From Clostridium_AD sp964467165 (GTDB taxonomy: Bacteria; Bacillota; Clostridia; Clostridiales; Clostridiaceae): a DNA stretch of 64,000 nt. Position numbers and translations under genes: made by a program. Below the pieces are notes generated by a model, which was given only the letters and a program-made list of their open reading frames with translations, did no database searches and was not told the DNA's origin. Numbering within the stretch: position 1 is the stretch's first letter; the number at the start of each line of letters is the position of its first letter. Where the stretch lies: contig CAYXOL010000001.1 in NCBI GenBank assembly GCA_964467165.1, positions 264,227-328,226 of the forward strand. The letters run 5' to 3'. This document shows positions 8,705 to 17,530 of this stretch, piece after piece.

Positions 8705-10699
8705 ATGAAAAGTATAAAAACAAAAATGATCACTGATTTAGGAGTACTAATATTGATAATATGTCTAGGCTCTGGTGTTATTTCCTATTTCATTGCCAAC
8801 AATGCTCTTATATCTAATGTTAATACAACACTCCCGCAAATAGCTGCTCAAACCGCAAATAGTGTAGAACAAAAAGTTAATGGTGATTTAACTTCTCTAG
8901 AGGGTATTGCGTCTAGAGAAGATATAGCTAATCCTAACACCCCTTATGAAAAAAAAATTGAAACATTTAAGAATGAAGTTACACGATTAGGTTATATAAA
9001 AATGGGAATTTCTAGTCTTGATGGAGATGTTACCTTTTCAGATGGTAAATCTAGTAATGTTACTGACAGAGCGTACTTTCAAAAAGCAAAATCAGGTTCG
9101 AAAAATGTATCAGATGCGATAATAAGCAAAACAGATGGATCTGTTGTGTTTGCTTATGCTGTACCTGTAACGTTTAACAATTCAATAGTAGGAGTTCTAG
9201 TATGTACTGCAAATAGTGATACCTTAAGCAAATTTACTAATAATGTTAAGTTCGGAAAAACTGGAAATGCCTTTATGATAAACAAAGTTGGTGTTGTGGT
9301 TGCTCATAACAGCATAGATCTTGTGAAAAAAATGTACAACCCCATTGAAGAAGCAAAAAAAGATAGTACGTTAAAGGGCTTAGCAGATGTAGAAGAAGCC
9401 ATGACAAAAGGTAATGTTGGAATTGGATATTATTATTACCAGGGGGTAGATAAGTATGTTGGATACGCTCCTGTTAAAAATACAGACTGGTCAGTTGCAG
9501 TTGTTATAAATAAAAATGATATTTTATCTCAATTAACAGCAATGAAAGTGTCAGTAGCTATAACTTCCGTTTTATTTCTAGCAATTGGTATCATCCTCGT
9601 TTATTTAATTTCTAGTAGAATTGCAAATGCTATAAAACGCACTTCAAATCACTTAGATCAATTAGCAAAAGGTGATTTGAGCTTTGAAGTAAGTTCTAAA
9701 AATATTAATTCAAAAGATGAAATTGGTCAAATGACTAAAGCAATTCAAGAGATGAAAACCTCCCTTAGCAGTATGATACTTAGTATCCGAGAAAGTTCTA
9801 GTAGCATCCAGGGTCAGTCAGAAAATCTTTCTTCTGTATCAGAGGAGATGTCTGGAGCTTCACAAAATATTGCTTTGGCAATAAATGAGATGGCGCAGGG
9901 TAATGGATTCCAGTCAGAAGAGTTATTAAAATCAACTCAACTATTAGATAACTTTAGTGAAAATTTATCTGGAATGGTGGATGAGATAGGCGAAATAGAT
10001 AGAAATTCTCAGGCTATTAATTCCATGGCTAGTGATAGCAGTGAAAATATGTTGCAAATGACAAGTTCCATAAATAATATTGATAACTCCTTTAATATTT
10101 TCAGCGAAAAAATATCAAAATTGACTCACGGTATAAAACAAATAAGTGACATTACCAATGTAATTAACGGTATTGCAGAGCAAACTAACCTTCTCGCACT
10201 TAATGCTGCAATAGAAGCCGCAAGAGCAGGTGAGTCTGGAAGAGGATTTTCTGTAGTTGCCGATGAAATAAGAAAATTGTCGGAACAAAGTAAGAATTCC
10301 TCTGAAAGCATAAATAGCCTTATTAAGGATATCGTAAAAGAGACTAACTTAATTTCTGATAATACAAAAGAGATGAGCGGTGAATTAAATAACCAAGTAA
10401 AGACTATAAATTCTTCCACAAAATCTTTTAAAAACATAATTGATTCTATAAATAATATTATTCCGAAAATAAAATATATAAATTCTACTGCCATAGATTT
10501 AAATACTTCAAAAAATGATATTATAGACAAATTGAATAGTATATCTGCTATTGCAGAGGAAAGTTCCGCTTCTTCTGAGGAGATAGCTGCATCTTCACAG
10601 GAACTAAATGCATCTTCTGAAGAGGTATCAGCATCGTCACATATATTAAATGAAATGACTAAAGAAATGTCTCAGCAAGTTAATAAATTTACAATATAG
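8705..10699 (+). CDS. Methyl-accepting chemotaxis protein with dCache sensor
   Basis: A 664-residue membrane chemoreceptor. Residues about 8-30 are the first membrane helix; about 35-275 form an extracellular double-Cache sensor (GDVTFSDGKSSNVTDRAYF and the membrane-proximal YYYYQGVDKYVGYAPVKNTD are typical of dCache); a second helix spans about 282-302; HAMP follows; then a long cytoplasmic coiled coil. The signalling tip is the near-invariant GIAEQTNLLALNAAIEAARA. dCache domains usually bind amino acids or other small metabolites. It is linked to kinase, receiver and HD-GYP genes rather than to cheA/cheW, so it may feed either chemotaxis or this local pathway. Strong site TAGGAGGAA precedes ATG at 8705. 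Confidence 0.93.
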   Translation: MKSIKTKMITDLGVLILIICLGSGVISYFIANNALISNVNTTLPQIAAQTANSVEQKVNGDLTSLEGIASREDIANPNTPYEKKIETFKNEVTRLGYIKMGISSLDGDVTFSDGKSSNVTDRAYFQKAKSGSKNVSDAIISKTDGSVVFAYAVPVTFNNSIVGVLVCTANSDTLSKFTNNVKFGKTGNAFMINKVGVVVAHNSIDLVKKMYNPIEEAKKDSTLKGLADVEEAMTKGNVGIGYYYYQGVDKYVGYAPVKNTDWSVAVVINKNDILSQLTAMKVSVAITSVLFLAIGIILVYLISSRIANAIKRTSNHLDQLAKGDLSFEVSSKNINSKDEIGQMTKAIQEMKTSLSSMILSIRESSSSIQGQSENLSSVSEEMSGASQNIALAINEMAQGNGFQSEELLKSTQLLDNFSENLSGMVDEIGEIDRNSQAINSMASDSSENMLQMTSSINNIDNSFNIFSEKISKLTHGIKQISDITNVINGIAEQTNLLALNAAIEAARAGESGRGFSVVADEIRKLSEQSKNSSESINSLIKDIVKETNLISDNTKEMSGELNNQVKTINSSTKSFKNIIDSINNIIPKIKYINSTAIDLNTSKNDIIDKLNSISAIAEESSASSEEIAASSQELNASSEEVSASSHILNEMTKEMSQQVNKFTI

Positions 10700-10755
10700 T
10701 AGTATTTATAAACATTAGGTTATTGATGATTACAATATATTTGGGGTGAAATTAG

Positions 10756-11835
10756 ATGAGATATGTACCAATTGAACATATAAAAGAGGGCATGATTCTT
10801 GGTAAAACATTGTATGGTGATAATGGAGAAATTCTCTTAAGACATAAAATACCTATTCGCCTATCATATGTAAAAAAATTGATTCATTTAGGTTACTGCG
10901 GAATCTACATCAATGATGAACTATCTGAAGATATTACTGTAACAGAGGTTATCAGTGTAGAGTTAAAGATGAGAACAATAAAATCAATAAAAAATTTAAT
11001 GAAACCAAATAGAAAAAAAAGGCAGTTACAATTCTCATTTAAAACTATTCAAAGATTAATGGAAAATATTGTGGATGAGATATCAGCTAATGAGGATATA
11101 CTATATAATATGATGGATTTAAGAGTAGCAAGCGAATACACATTTTATCATTCGGTAAATGTTTGTATATTATCGCTAGTATTGGGTGTAGCCCTTAAAC
11201 TGAAAAAGGAAGATTTATATTTGTTAGGCACTGCATCTTTATTGCATGATATGGGCAAAATATATACCCCTAATGAAATATTAGATAAACCTGAAAAATT
11301 AACCTGTGAAGAGTTTGAAATAATAAAACAACATTCCCAAAATGGGTATAAATATGTAAAAAAAAATTTATCTATCGACAGTAAAGTTTATATGGGAATA
11401 TATCAGCACCATGAAAAGTACGATGGCACAGGCTATCCATTAAATATAAAAGGAAAAAAAATATCACTATTTGGTCGCATAATAGCAATTGCTGACGTAT
11501 ATGATGCACTTGTATCTGATAGGCCTTATAGAAAAGGTGTGTTGCCCTCTGACGCTATAGAGTACATTATGGGCGGTGGTGGCACCATATTTGATCAGCA
11601 TTTGGTGAGAATTTTTTCTGCAAAAATGGCACCTTACCCAATAGGCACTTGTGTAAAGTTAAGCAATAATTTAATAGGAATAGTTGCTGAAAACTTTTCT
11701 TGTTGTTGCTTAAGACCCCTAGTGAAAATTATACAGTCAGAGGATGAATTGGTATCACCTTACTTAATGAATCTTAAAGAATCAAACTACAATGTTACTA
11801 TCGTAGGTATGGCGGATGCATTGTTATATAAATGA
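10756..11835 (+). CDS. HD-GYP domain cyclic-di-GMP phosphodiesterase
   Basis: A 359-residue protein. The N-terminal ~110 residues resemble the small DUF3391-like module that often precedes HD-GYP. The HD-GYP core carries HSVNVCILS, LLHDMGK (the HD pair, about residue 165), KQHSQNGY, then YQHHEKYDGTGYP and IIAIADVYDALVSDRPYRKG, so all metal-binding and GYP signature residues are present and activity is expected. The enzyme would linearise c-di-GMP. It ends the TetR-kinase-receiver-chemoreceptor series, 56 bp after the chemoreceptor gene, which suggests that the cluster couples sensing to c-di-GMP turnover. ATG at 10756 follows a GGGGTGA site. Confidence 0.93.
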   Translation: MRYVPIEHIKEGMILGKTLYGDNGEILLRHKIPIRLSYVKKLIHLGYCGIYINDELSEDITVTEVISVELKMRTIKSIKNLMKPNRKKRQLQFSFKTIQRLMENIVDEISANEDILYNMMDLRVASEYTFYHSVNVCILSLVLGVALKLKKEDLYLLGTASLLHDMGKIYTPNEILDKPEKLTCEEFEIIKQHSQNGYKYVKKNLSIDSKVYMGIYQHHEKYDGTGYPLNIKGKKISLFGRIIAIADVYDALVSDRPYRKGVLPSDAIEYIMGGGGTIFDQHLVRIFSAKMAPYPIGTCVKLSNNLIGIVAENFSCCCLRPLVKIIQSEDELVSPYLMNLKESNYNVTIVGMADALLYK

Positions 11836-11881
11836 TGCTATTCTTACTTAGTTACGGCCATTCTATGCTCACAACGGAAAT

Positions 11882-11901
11882 GGACAGGCATTTAGCTGTC
11901 C
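11882..11901 (+). terminator. Weak terminator after the HD-GYP gene
   Basis: GGACAG and CTGTCC form a short 6-bp stem with an 8-nt loop, followed by CTTTATAAATTACTTTTTATTTT. The stem is short, but its position fits the end of the signalling cluster. Confidence 0.35.
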
Positions 11902-11999
11902 CTTTATAAATTACTTTTTATTTTATTATAGCTTCTTAATATTCAAAATATCCAACTACTTTAGGTATTAATGAAAATTGAACTACTACCTGTTCCATC

Positions 12000-12224
12000 T
12001 CAACTTTCCTGATTAGTTTTAAGTGAATTGTAAACTTCATCTGCCTTAGCCTGAGTTAATTTACCATCTATTTAATTATTACCACTAATTCTAATAATAT
12101 CAATTTTCTTATCTAAGAATACAGAAAACTTAGTAACTCCACTTTTTTTAATCACTATAGTTAAATTGGGAATAATATTCGATAATTCTTTTTTTGTTCC
12201 CCAATATTCATCTTTGCTACTCAT
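12000..12224 (-). pseudogene. Small gene with an in-frame stop, unrecognised family
   Basis: From ATG at 12224 a frame of 75 codons reads MSSKDEYWGTKKELSNIIPN through to TGA at 12000, but codon 51 is TAA (12072-12074). The part after the stop, KLTQAKADEVYNSLKTNQES, looks like real coding sequence in the same frame. Either a decayed gene or a 50-residue protein followed by relic sequence. I do not recognise the family; the tail resembles short helical repeats in clostridial secreted or stress proteins, but no signal peptide is seen. Confidence 0.4.
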
Positions 12225-12235
12225 TTCTTATTAAA

Positions 12236-12280
12236 TAGCAACCATAGATTGGGAGTGAAACTGACAATCTCTGGTTGCTA
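12236..12280. repeat. 16-bp inverted repeat
   Basis: TAGCAACCATAGATTG (12236-12251) pairs with CAATCTCTGGTTGCTA (12265-12280) with one mismatch and a 13-nt loop. It lies between two decayed stretches and could be a terminator of the lost gene to its right or an element end. Confidence 0.4.
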
Positions 12281-12642
12281 CAATTGGCATAGAAGCATTA
12301 ATTTGTGGTGTCATCATATGCACTGTTAAGTGGATTAAGCGAAAATCCCATACCGCTAACATATGATTGAATTTGCCTTTGAAGAACAACCGCAAAACAC
12401 CCAAGGATGTCTCGTACATACCGTCAAAGCTGGTACCTTACAATTCCTTTCCGGCGATGATGATTGGACGGCTAAGAATTCACCTACAAGCGCACTTGCT
12501 GAAACTTCAATATTTTTTTCTGATCTGTAGTAAACGTCATTTTATCAGCTTTGGATTTAACAACGTCGCAATATTCTTTGGTTGTATTCACAATTTGTTC
12601 ATGAAGCCTAGATGGCTTTGCGCTGGGGCATGACTTAGCTTG
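12281..12642. other. Decayed coding DNA, richer in GC than the flanks
   Basis: No intact gene. Several short frames look formerly coding. On the plus strand at about 12364-12528 one reads MIEFAFEEQPQNTQGCLVHT and then KAGTLQFLSGDDDWTAKN before stops. On the minus strand pieces such as IEVSASALVGEFLAVQSS also appear in the same DNA, so direction is unresolved. The base composition is unlike the neighbouring operon, so this may be what is left of a mobile or horizontally acquired gene. I cannot name the family. Confidence 0.35.
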
Positions 12643-14166
12643 CTAATGCCCTTGACCTCTAGTGCAGATGATTTCTATTGCCAAATCAAGTTCAACATCC
12701 GCTTGAATGAGTTTGTCTTTCCTCAAATTCATTTCATTTCTTTCTGACTTTAATTTTTCATTCCTAACATTGTACATTCTTGTAGTTTCACTTGGGGCAG
12801 GTCCACCAACAATGTCTCTAATATTAACAAAGTTTACTGGGTCTAATGCTGTTTTTATATCTTCTTTTGAAATATTTACTTTTTCCCCCACAACTTTACT
12901 TGAAATTTCATTAATCATATCTGACGTAATATCTTTATAATCCAAATGTTCTATAATAAGCTTTTTAATCAAATCTGCTGTTATTTTATGACTTTGTCTA
13001 AATGACAATCCTTTTTCTCTTACTAAGGTATCTGCAAGTTCCGTTGCAGTTATAAATGATTCATGGGCCCTATTAAACAAAACTTCTTTATTTACTTTTA
13101 GAGTAGAGTAAACTGAGCTCAATATTTTTAACACTTTTATTGTAAACTCTATAGAACTGTAAATATGAGGCTGCAATTGTTCTTCTGAATCTACGATATC
13201 TCCAAATGGTGTATTATGTAATATATCAAATATACATTTTGCTTCTGCTATTGCATTACTTGCCATTGGTCTTGTATGTTCTAGAGAGGATGGATTCCTC
13301 TTTTGAGGCATGATTGAACTTATTTGTACATATGGATCAGTTAAATAGTAGACATTGAATTCTTTAGTACAAAAGTCCAAAGTGTCCTTTATAAATTTTG
13401 ATAAATCTGTATTCATTATCATTAAAGCCGCTGCACTCTCAGTAAGGTAATCAACTCCCGCTATACTATCATAGGAATTTTCCACTAAGCCATCAAATCC
13501 CAGCAATTCTGCAACTCTGTCCCTATTTATTGGGAATCCAGTTGTTGTTATTGCCACAGCTCCAAGAGGGCTTAAATTCACAGCATCATAGGCTTTTAAC
13601 AATCTATAATAAGATCTATTTATCACATCATAGAAAGCCAGCAAGTAATGAGCTAGTGTAGTCGGCTGTGCAGGCTGAGTATGGGTATATGCAGGCATTA
13701 TTGTTTCAATATTTTCACTAATAATATTTAAAAGAACTTCCTTAAAATTATTAAGCACATCTATCACTTTTAAAAACATCTCTCTTAAAACCATTCTAAA
13801 TTCACATATGTCTAAATCATTTCTACTCCTTGCAATATGAAGTTTTCCTGCCCCGTCTATACCTATTAGTTCTGATAACTCCTTTTCTACCATAAAGAAC
13901 ATATCTTCATAACGTGGATCATAATTCGCCTTTTCAAAATCTATTTTATCCACTTTTAATAAACCATTTAATATTTTTGTAACTTCTTCATCTGTAATTA
14001 TATTCTGCTCTTTAAGCATAACCGCATGGGCCCTACTTATTTTTATAAAAGGTTTATAATAATATTTTTTTTGAGTATTAAAAATTGGCTTTAAAACACA
14101 TTCTGCAAATGTTTCCCCTGGGAAACTAGTACCATCTATTTGTTCTACATAGCTTTTATTAAACAT
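12643..14166 (-). CDS. Argininosuccinate lyase-like C-N lyase of the aspartase/fumarase superfamily
   Basis: A 507-residue enzyme, longer than the ~460 of standard ArgH. Superfamily motifs are intact: AYTHTQPAQPTTLAHY with the catalytic His region, and the signature loop SSIMPQKRNP. ARSRND near residue 112 is the argininosuccinate-lyase version of the carboxylate-binding loop. Such enzymes release fumarate from N-substituted aspartates by beta-elimination. It is the last gene of an operon with a binding-protein transporter, an amidohydrolase and a UPF0597 enzyme, with no argG nearby, so a role in arginine synthesis is unlikely; a catabolic lyase acting on an imported N-succinyl-type compound (as in EDDS lyase) is one possibility. 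Start supported by AAGGAGGGG, 11 bp after the ROK gene. Confidence 0.75.
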   Translation of the reverse strand: MFNKSYVEQIDGTSFPGETFAECVLKPIFNTQKKYYYKPFIKISRAHAVMLKEQNIITDEEVTKILNGLLKVDKIDFEKANYDPRYEDMFFMVEKELSELIGIDGAGKLHIARSRNDLDICEFRMVLREMFLKVIDVLNNFKEVLLNIISENIETIMPAYTHTQPAQPTTLAHYLLAFYDVINRSYYRLLKAYDAVNLSPLGAVAITTTGFPINRDRVAELLGFDGLVENSYDSIAGVDYLTESAAALMIMNTDLSKFIKDTLDFCTKEFNVYYLTDPYVQISSIMPQKRNPSSLEHTRPMASNAIAEAKCIFDILHNTPFGDIVDSEEQLQPHIYSSIEFTIKVLKILSSVYSTLKVNKEVLFNRAHESFITATELADTLVREKGLSFRQSHKITADLIKKLIIEHLDYKDITSDMINEISSKVVGEKVNISKEDIKTALDPVNFVNIRDIVGGPAPSETTRMYNVRNEKLKSERNEMNLRKDKLIQADVELDLAIEIICTRGQGH

Positions 14167-14177
14167 TTTTCCCCTCC

Positions 14178-15317
14178 TTAAAAGAAACTAATACCAAATT
14201 TATCTGAAAGTACAGTTGCAACACATCCCATTACACCTGACTTTCCATCTAATTCTGAAATTTCTATCTTACATGGCACAGGAGTTAATCTTTCTATTTT
14301 TTCTTTTATAGGTGCTAGAATTTTTTCCTTAGCATTAGACACTCCACCACCAATTATTACAGACTCAGGGTTCAATACATTAATAATGTTACTTATACCC
14401 ATACTTAGATAATCTGTCATTTCATCAATAGCCTCTTGATACTTCAAATTATCCTTACTTTTTTCAAAAACCTCTTCACAGCTTATTCCCAAAGCATTTT
14501 CTATAGCATTACCTGAGGCAACACTTTCAAAATAACCATGGGCATTAAAAGTATATTTGTTTTTTTTAAAAGCATCCCTTGATAGTGCCATATATCCTAT
14601 TTCACCAGCATTATAGTTTGTACCTCTGTGTATTTTATTATCAATCATAATTCCACTACCAATACCATAACCTACTGATACGAAAACGAAATTGCTGCAA
14701 TTCCTTCCCTTTCCAAGCCATTTCTCCCCTAAAACACCCATGTTAACATCGTTGTCTATATAAACTTCTAATCCAAATTCCTTTTCAAAAACCTCTTTTA
14801 TATTAAAATCTTTCCAGTTAAATCTAGGTACAGAAACAGCAATCCCTTTTTCAATATCTGTTATACCAGGTATTCCAACTCCCATCCCTATTATCTTATC
14901 TTTAACTCCTGATCTTTTTATCATATTCTTCACTTTATTAATAATAATCATTAAATCGTAGCTACTTTCTATGGTTTCAGTTATAATTTTGTCTTCAAGC
15001 ACAATATTTCCAGAAGCATCCACAATAGCGAAGAGAGTTTTGTATGCTCCAATATCTACTCCAACTATATAAAATGCATCTGGATTCACGGATAAATTAA
15101 TGGGTTTTCTTCCGCCCTTTTCCGTAGAAATCCCTTCACCAACCTCAATAATAATCTTCTCTATTATCATCTCTTCAGTCAAATTTGATACTGTGGTTTT
15201 ACTCATCTGACTTTGAATGGCAATCTCTGTTCGAGACAATACTCTTTCATTAAAAATTAGGGATAATATTTTCTTTTTATTTTGAATTTTTAATGATTCC
15301 GGTGTGTATTTATACAT
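14178..15317 (-). CDS. ROK family transcriptional repressor (HTH plus sugar-kinase fold)
   Basis: A 379-residue protein. Residues about 10-65 form a winged helix-turn-helix (ILSLIFNERVLSRTEIAIQS followed by QMSKTTVSNLTEEMI), so it is a regulator, not just a kinase. The ATPase-fold domain starts with VGVDIGAYKTLFAIVD. Two departures from standard ROK repressors are visible: the sugar-binding ExGH reads EIGYM, and the CxCGxxGC zinc site is replaced by HGYFESVASG. The kinase-like protein at 20688 shares both changes, so the two are close paralogues. Its start codon overlaps the stop of the UPF0597 gene by 8 bp. It is the best candidate for the operator at 20672-20690. Confidence 0.85.
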   Translation of the reverse strand: MYKYTPESLKIQNKKKILSLIFNERVLSRTEIAIQSQMSKTTVSNLTEEMIIEKIIIEVGEGISTEKGGRKPINLSVNPDAFYIVGVDIGAYKTLFAIVDASGNIVLEDKIITETIESSYDLMIIINKVKNMIKRSGVKDKIIGMGVGIPGITDIEKGIAVSVPRFNWKDFNIKEVFEKEFGLEVYIDNDVNMGVLGEKWLGKGRNCSNFVFVSVGYGIGSGIMIDNKIHRGTNYNAGEIGYMALSRDAFKKNKYTFNAHGYFESVASGNAIENALGISCEEVFEKSKDNLKYQEAIDEMTDYLSMGISNIINVLNPESVIIGGGVSNAKEKILAPIKEKIERLTPVPCKIEISELDGKSGVMGCVATVLSDKFGISFF

Positions 15318-16572
15318 TTTTTTCTCCTTCTATCTTGCTTTTTATATTGTCTAATATCATTTTTTCTAGAGAAATCATGGAGACATTATTCATTTTAGCT
15401 ATTACATTAATAGTGTCATTTAAATCATGCTGTATGATTCCTTCGCCTTCCTTCGCATATATTCCCTTTGCACTGTTGTAGCCAATAATCACAGCATTTC
15501 CAGTTGCACTAGAAACCTTAAACTTGCAACTTTCTTTTGCTCCATCACATATTACACCAAAAACAGCTGTAATACTTGTATTTATAGCATTTTTAATGTT
15601 TTCTAATTTGCCATCATACAAATATGCCACCGCCGAACTTACTCCACAAGCCCCTGCCAAAGCAGACCCACATATGGTGGTTACAATATTCATTTTGTTT
15701 TTTATATAAATCACTGTTAATATGGCTAATGCTAATGCTCTGCCTCTTTCCAACTCACTAGTTTTTAAGTATGATGCTATACAAGATACAGGAAGTATTG
15801 TTGTTATTCCTAAATTGCCACTACCGCATATACTTACAATATTTACAGGTTCACCCCTCATCCTCTTTTGGCTAGCATCAAAAACCCATTGGCTTGCTTC
15901 GTAGGATAAATGACTAATTGGAAATTCATTCTGTATATTTTCAATTATCTTACTTTTCTCTGTAGCTCTTTTATTGACCTCTTCATAGTCAAACAAAGGT
16001 TTTACATCTTCATAATTCATATTAGAAATATATTCATATATTTCAGATATGTTCAAATTTATATTTTTCTCTACTATGTTAGTTTGTATGTCTTCATAAT
16101 AGATGTTCTGGTTATTTTTATAAATAGCATGTATACTATGGTAATTTCCTTTAATTATAACTTTTCCTGTATTCTTTTCAGTACCAAGTGTTTTAATACA
16201 TTCTACTTCAATATACAATGGATCTTTACTTTCAACATAATCTACGGATACATGTATTTGATTTTTAATATTTTCATATTTATTAATTATGTCCGTTGTA
16301 ATATCATCAAATACTGCTAGCTTTTTATCTGGATTACTAATAAGTGCTCCTAAAATAGCCGCATACCCTATGCCACTTCTTTTAATATAAGGGATTGACA
16401 CATTAAGTGCATTTTTATAAATCATAGGACTTAACTGTATAGATATACTTAGGAGATCTCCCTCTATTACTGAAGATGCTGTTGCAGCTGCAAAAGCAAC
16501 TGCTCCAATATCTGTACACCCCATAGTTAATTTTAATTCACCTAGCATTAGTTCCATATACTTATTCTTCAA
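15310..16572 (-). CDS. UPF0597 / L-cysteine desulfidase-like (serine dehydratase alpha-related) enzyme
   Basis: A 420-residue protein of the UPF0597 (YhaM/CyuA-type) family. Known relatives use a 4Fe-4S cluster to eliminate H2S from L-cysteine, or water from serine, giving pyruvate and ammonia. Cys-containing family motifs are ICGSGNLGITTILPV, CGSALAGACGVSSAVAYL and CDGAKESCKFKVSSATGNA, and the N-terminus has LTMGCTDIGAVAFAAA. In an operon with amidohydrolase and C-N lyase it would fit as the last step, deaminating a released beta-substituted amino acid (inference). The gene starts 15 bp after the amidohydrolase stop with an AAAGAGGGG site and overlaps the following ROK gene by 8 bp. Confidence 0.82.
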   Translation of the reverse strand: MKNKYMELMLGELKLTMGCTDIGAVAFAAATASSVIEGDLLSISIQLSPMIYKNALNVSIPYIKRSGIGYAAILGALISNPDKKLAVFDDITTDIINKYENIKNQIHVSVDYVESKDPLYIEVECIKTLGTEKNTGKVIIKGNYHSIHAIYKNNQNIYYEDIQTNIVEKNINLNISEIYEYISNMNYEDVKPLFDYEEVNKRATEKSKIIENIQNEFPISHLSYEASQWVFDASQKRMRGEPVNIVSICGSGNLGITTILPVSCIASYLKTSELERGRALALAILTVIYIKNKMNIVTTICGSALAGACGVSSAVAYLYDGKLENIKNAINTSITAVFGVICDGAKESCKFKVSSATGNAVIIGYNSAKGIYAKEGEGIIQHDLNDTINVIAKMNNVSMISLEKMILDNIKSKIEGEKNV

Positions 16573-16587
16573 TTTAATCCCCTCTTT

Positions 16588-17517
16588 CTAAATTTTTAGG
16601 AGACCTGCAATGTTATCTCTGAATATACCTCTTATTTCATCTTCCTTCATTCCAAGCTCATAACAATCTCTTAGCTGATCATCTAAATATCTTTTTACAA
16701 AACCTCTTGGAAACCACTCTGAATCGGTACCAAAAATAATTCTTTTAGGTCCAACAGTTTCATAGAATTTTTTAAACAAATCTTTAACAGTAAGTGGGTA
16801 TGGCATCCACCTTGTCCATTGATTACTTCCTGTTGTATCCACATAAACATTGGGGCATACCCAAGCAAGTTGTAATAACTGCTCTGGGTGACCACAGCCG
16901 AAATGCGGAACGATAAATGGAATATCTGGGTAAGCCCTTGCCACATCATGTATAACCATTGGACTTATATTGTAGTTATCTGCAATTCCCCCCGCTGCCC
17001 CCATAATACCAAAATGTATAAGAACAGGGATCTTATGTTTTTCTGCAACCTCCCATAACGGATTTAAAATCGGGTCATCTAATTTACCCACTAAATCAGG
17101 GGCAAGTATTTTATAGCCTTTTAAATTCAAATTTTTAATTGCATAGTGCAACTTACTAGCTGCATCTTTTGAAAACGGATTATGATGAGCATATCCAATA
17201 AATTTGTCTGGATATAAACTTATAATCTCACTTAATACCTGGTTCCCTCCACCTGTTACGAATACTAATTTTTCCAGATTGTTTTTTTCCATTTCCCCAA
17301 TCCATCGCTTTGCAGTGTCTTTCACATTATCTCCCACTGGCTCCGGAGTAGGGAATCCCCATGTTTTTCTCCAAAGATCACTTTGGTACTTATTTTTCTC
17401 CTGGAGTTTATCATATTTTAGAGCTCCATATTTTTCTATATAATTCTTTTTAGTACTTACTATATCATAATCCTTTACCTGAAAATGCATGTGTGAATCA
17501 ATTACTTTAAAATCCAT
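16588..17517 (-). CDS. Amidohydrolase family protein (amidohydro_2 TIM barrel)
   Basis: A 309-residue metal-dependent hydrolase or decarboxylase. The N-terminus VIDSHMHF supplies the metal-binding H9-x-H11; later ligands are seen in PVLIHFGIMG, PHFGCGHPEQ and the terminal Asp in FGTDSEWFPR. This pattern is that of the Amidohydro_2 group, which includes lactonases and carboxymuconate-semialdehyde decarboxylase-type enzymes. Within this transporter operon it is expected to open a ring or cleave a C-N/C-O or C-C bond of the imported substrate; the precise reaction cannot be read from sequence. Located 14 bp after the MalG-type permease gene; a GGAGGAGAA site precedes ATG at 17517. Confidence 0.8.
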   Translation of the reverse strand: MDFKVIDSHMHFQVKDYDIVSTKKNYIEKYGALKYDKLQEKNKYQSDLWRKTWGFPTPEPVGDNVKDTAKRWIGEMEKNNLEKLVFVTGGGNQVLSEIISLYPDKFIGYAHHNPFSKDAASKLHYAIKNLNLKGYKILAPDLVGKLDDPILNPLWEVAEKHKIPVLIHFGIMGAAGGIADNYNISPMVIHDVARAYPDIPFIVPHFGCGHPEQLLQLAWVCPNVYVDTTGSNQWTRWMPYPLTVKDLFKKFYETVGPKRIIFGTDSEWFPRGFVKRYLDDQLRDCYELGMKEDEIRGIFRDNIAGLLKI

Positions 17518-17530
17518 ATTTCTCCTCCTT

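Noticed and set aside
10126..10530. A 134-codon minus-strand frame
   Set aside because: Antisense to the conserved chemoreceptor signalling tip; composition is that of a shadow.
12326..12337. TTAAGTGGATTA, identical over 12 bp to the right half of the operator at 20672-20690
   Set aside because: The partner half TAATCCA is absent, so it is not a dyad; likely coincidence.
15910..16320. A 136-codon plus-strand frame rich in Phe, Ile and Tyr
   Set aside because: Antisense to the UPF0597 gene, which has clear family motifs; it is a shadow frame.
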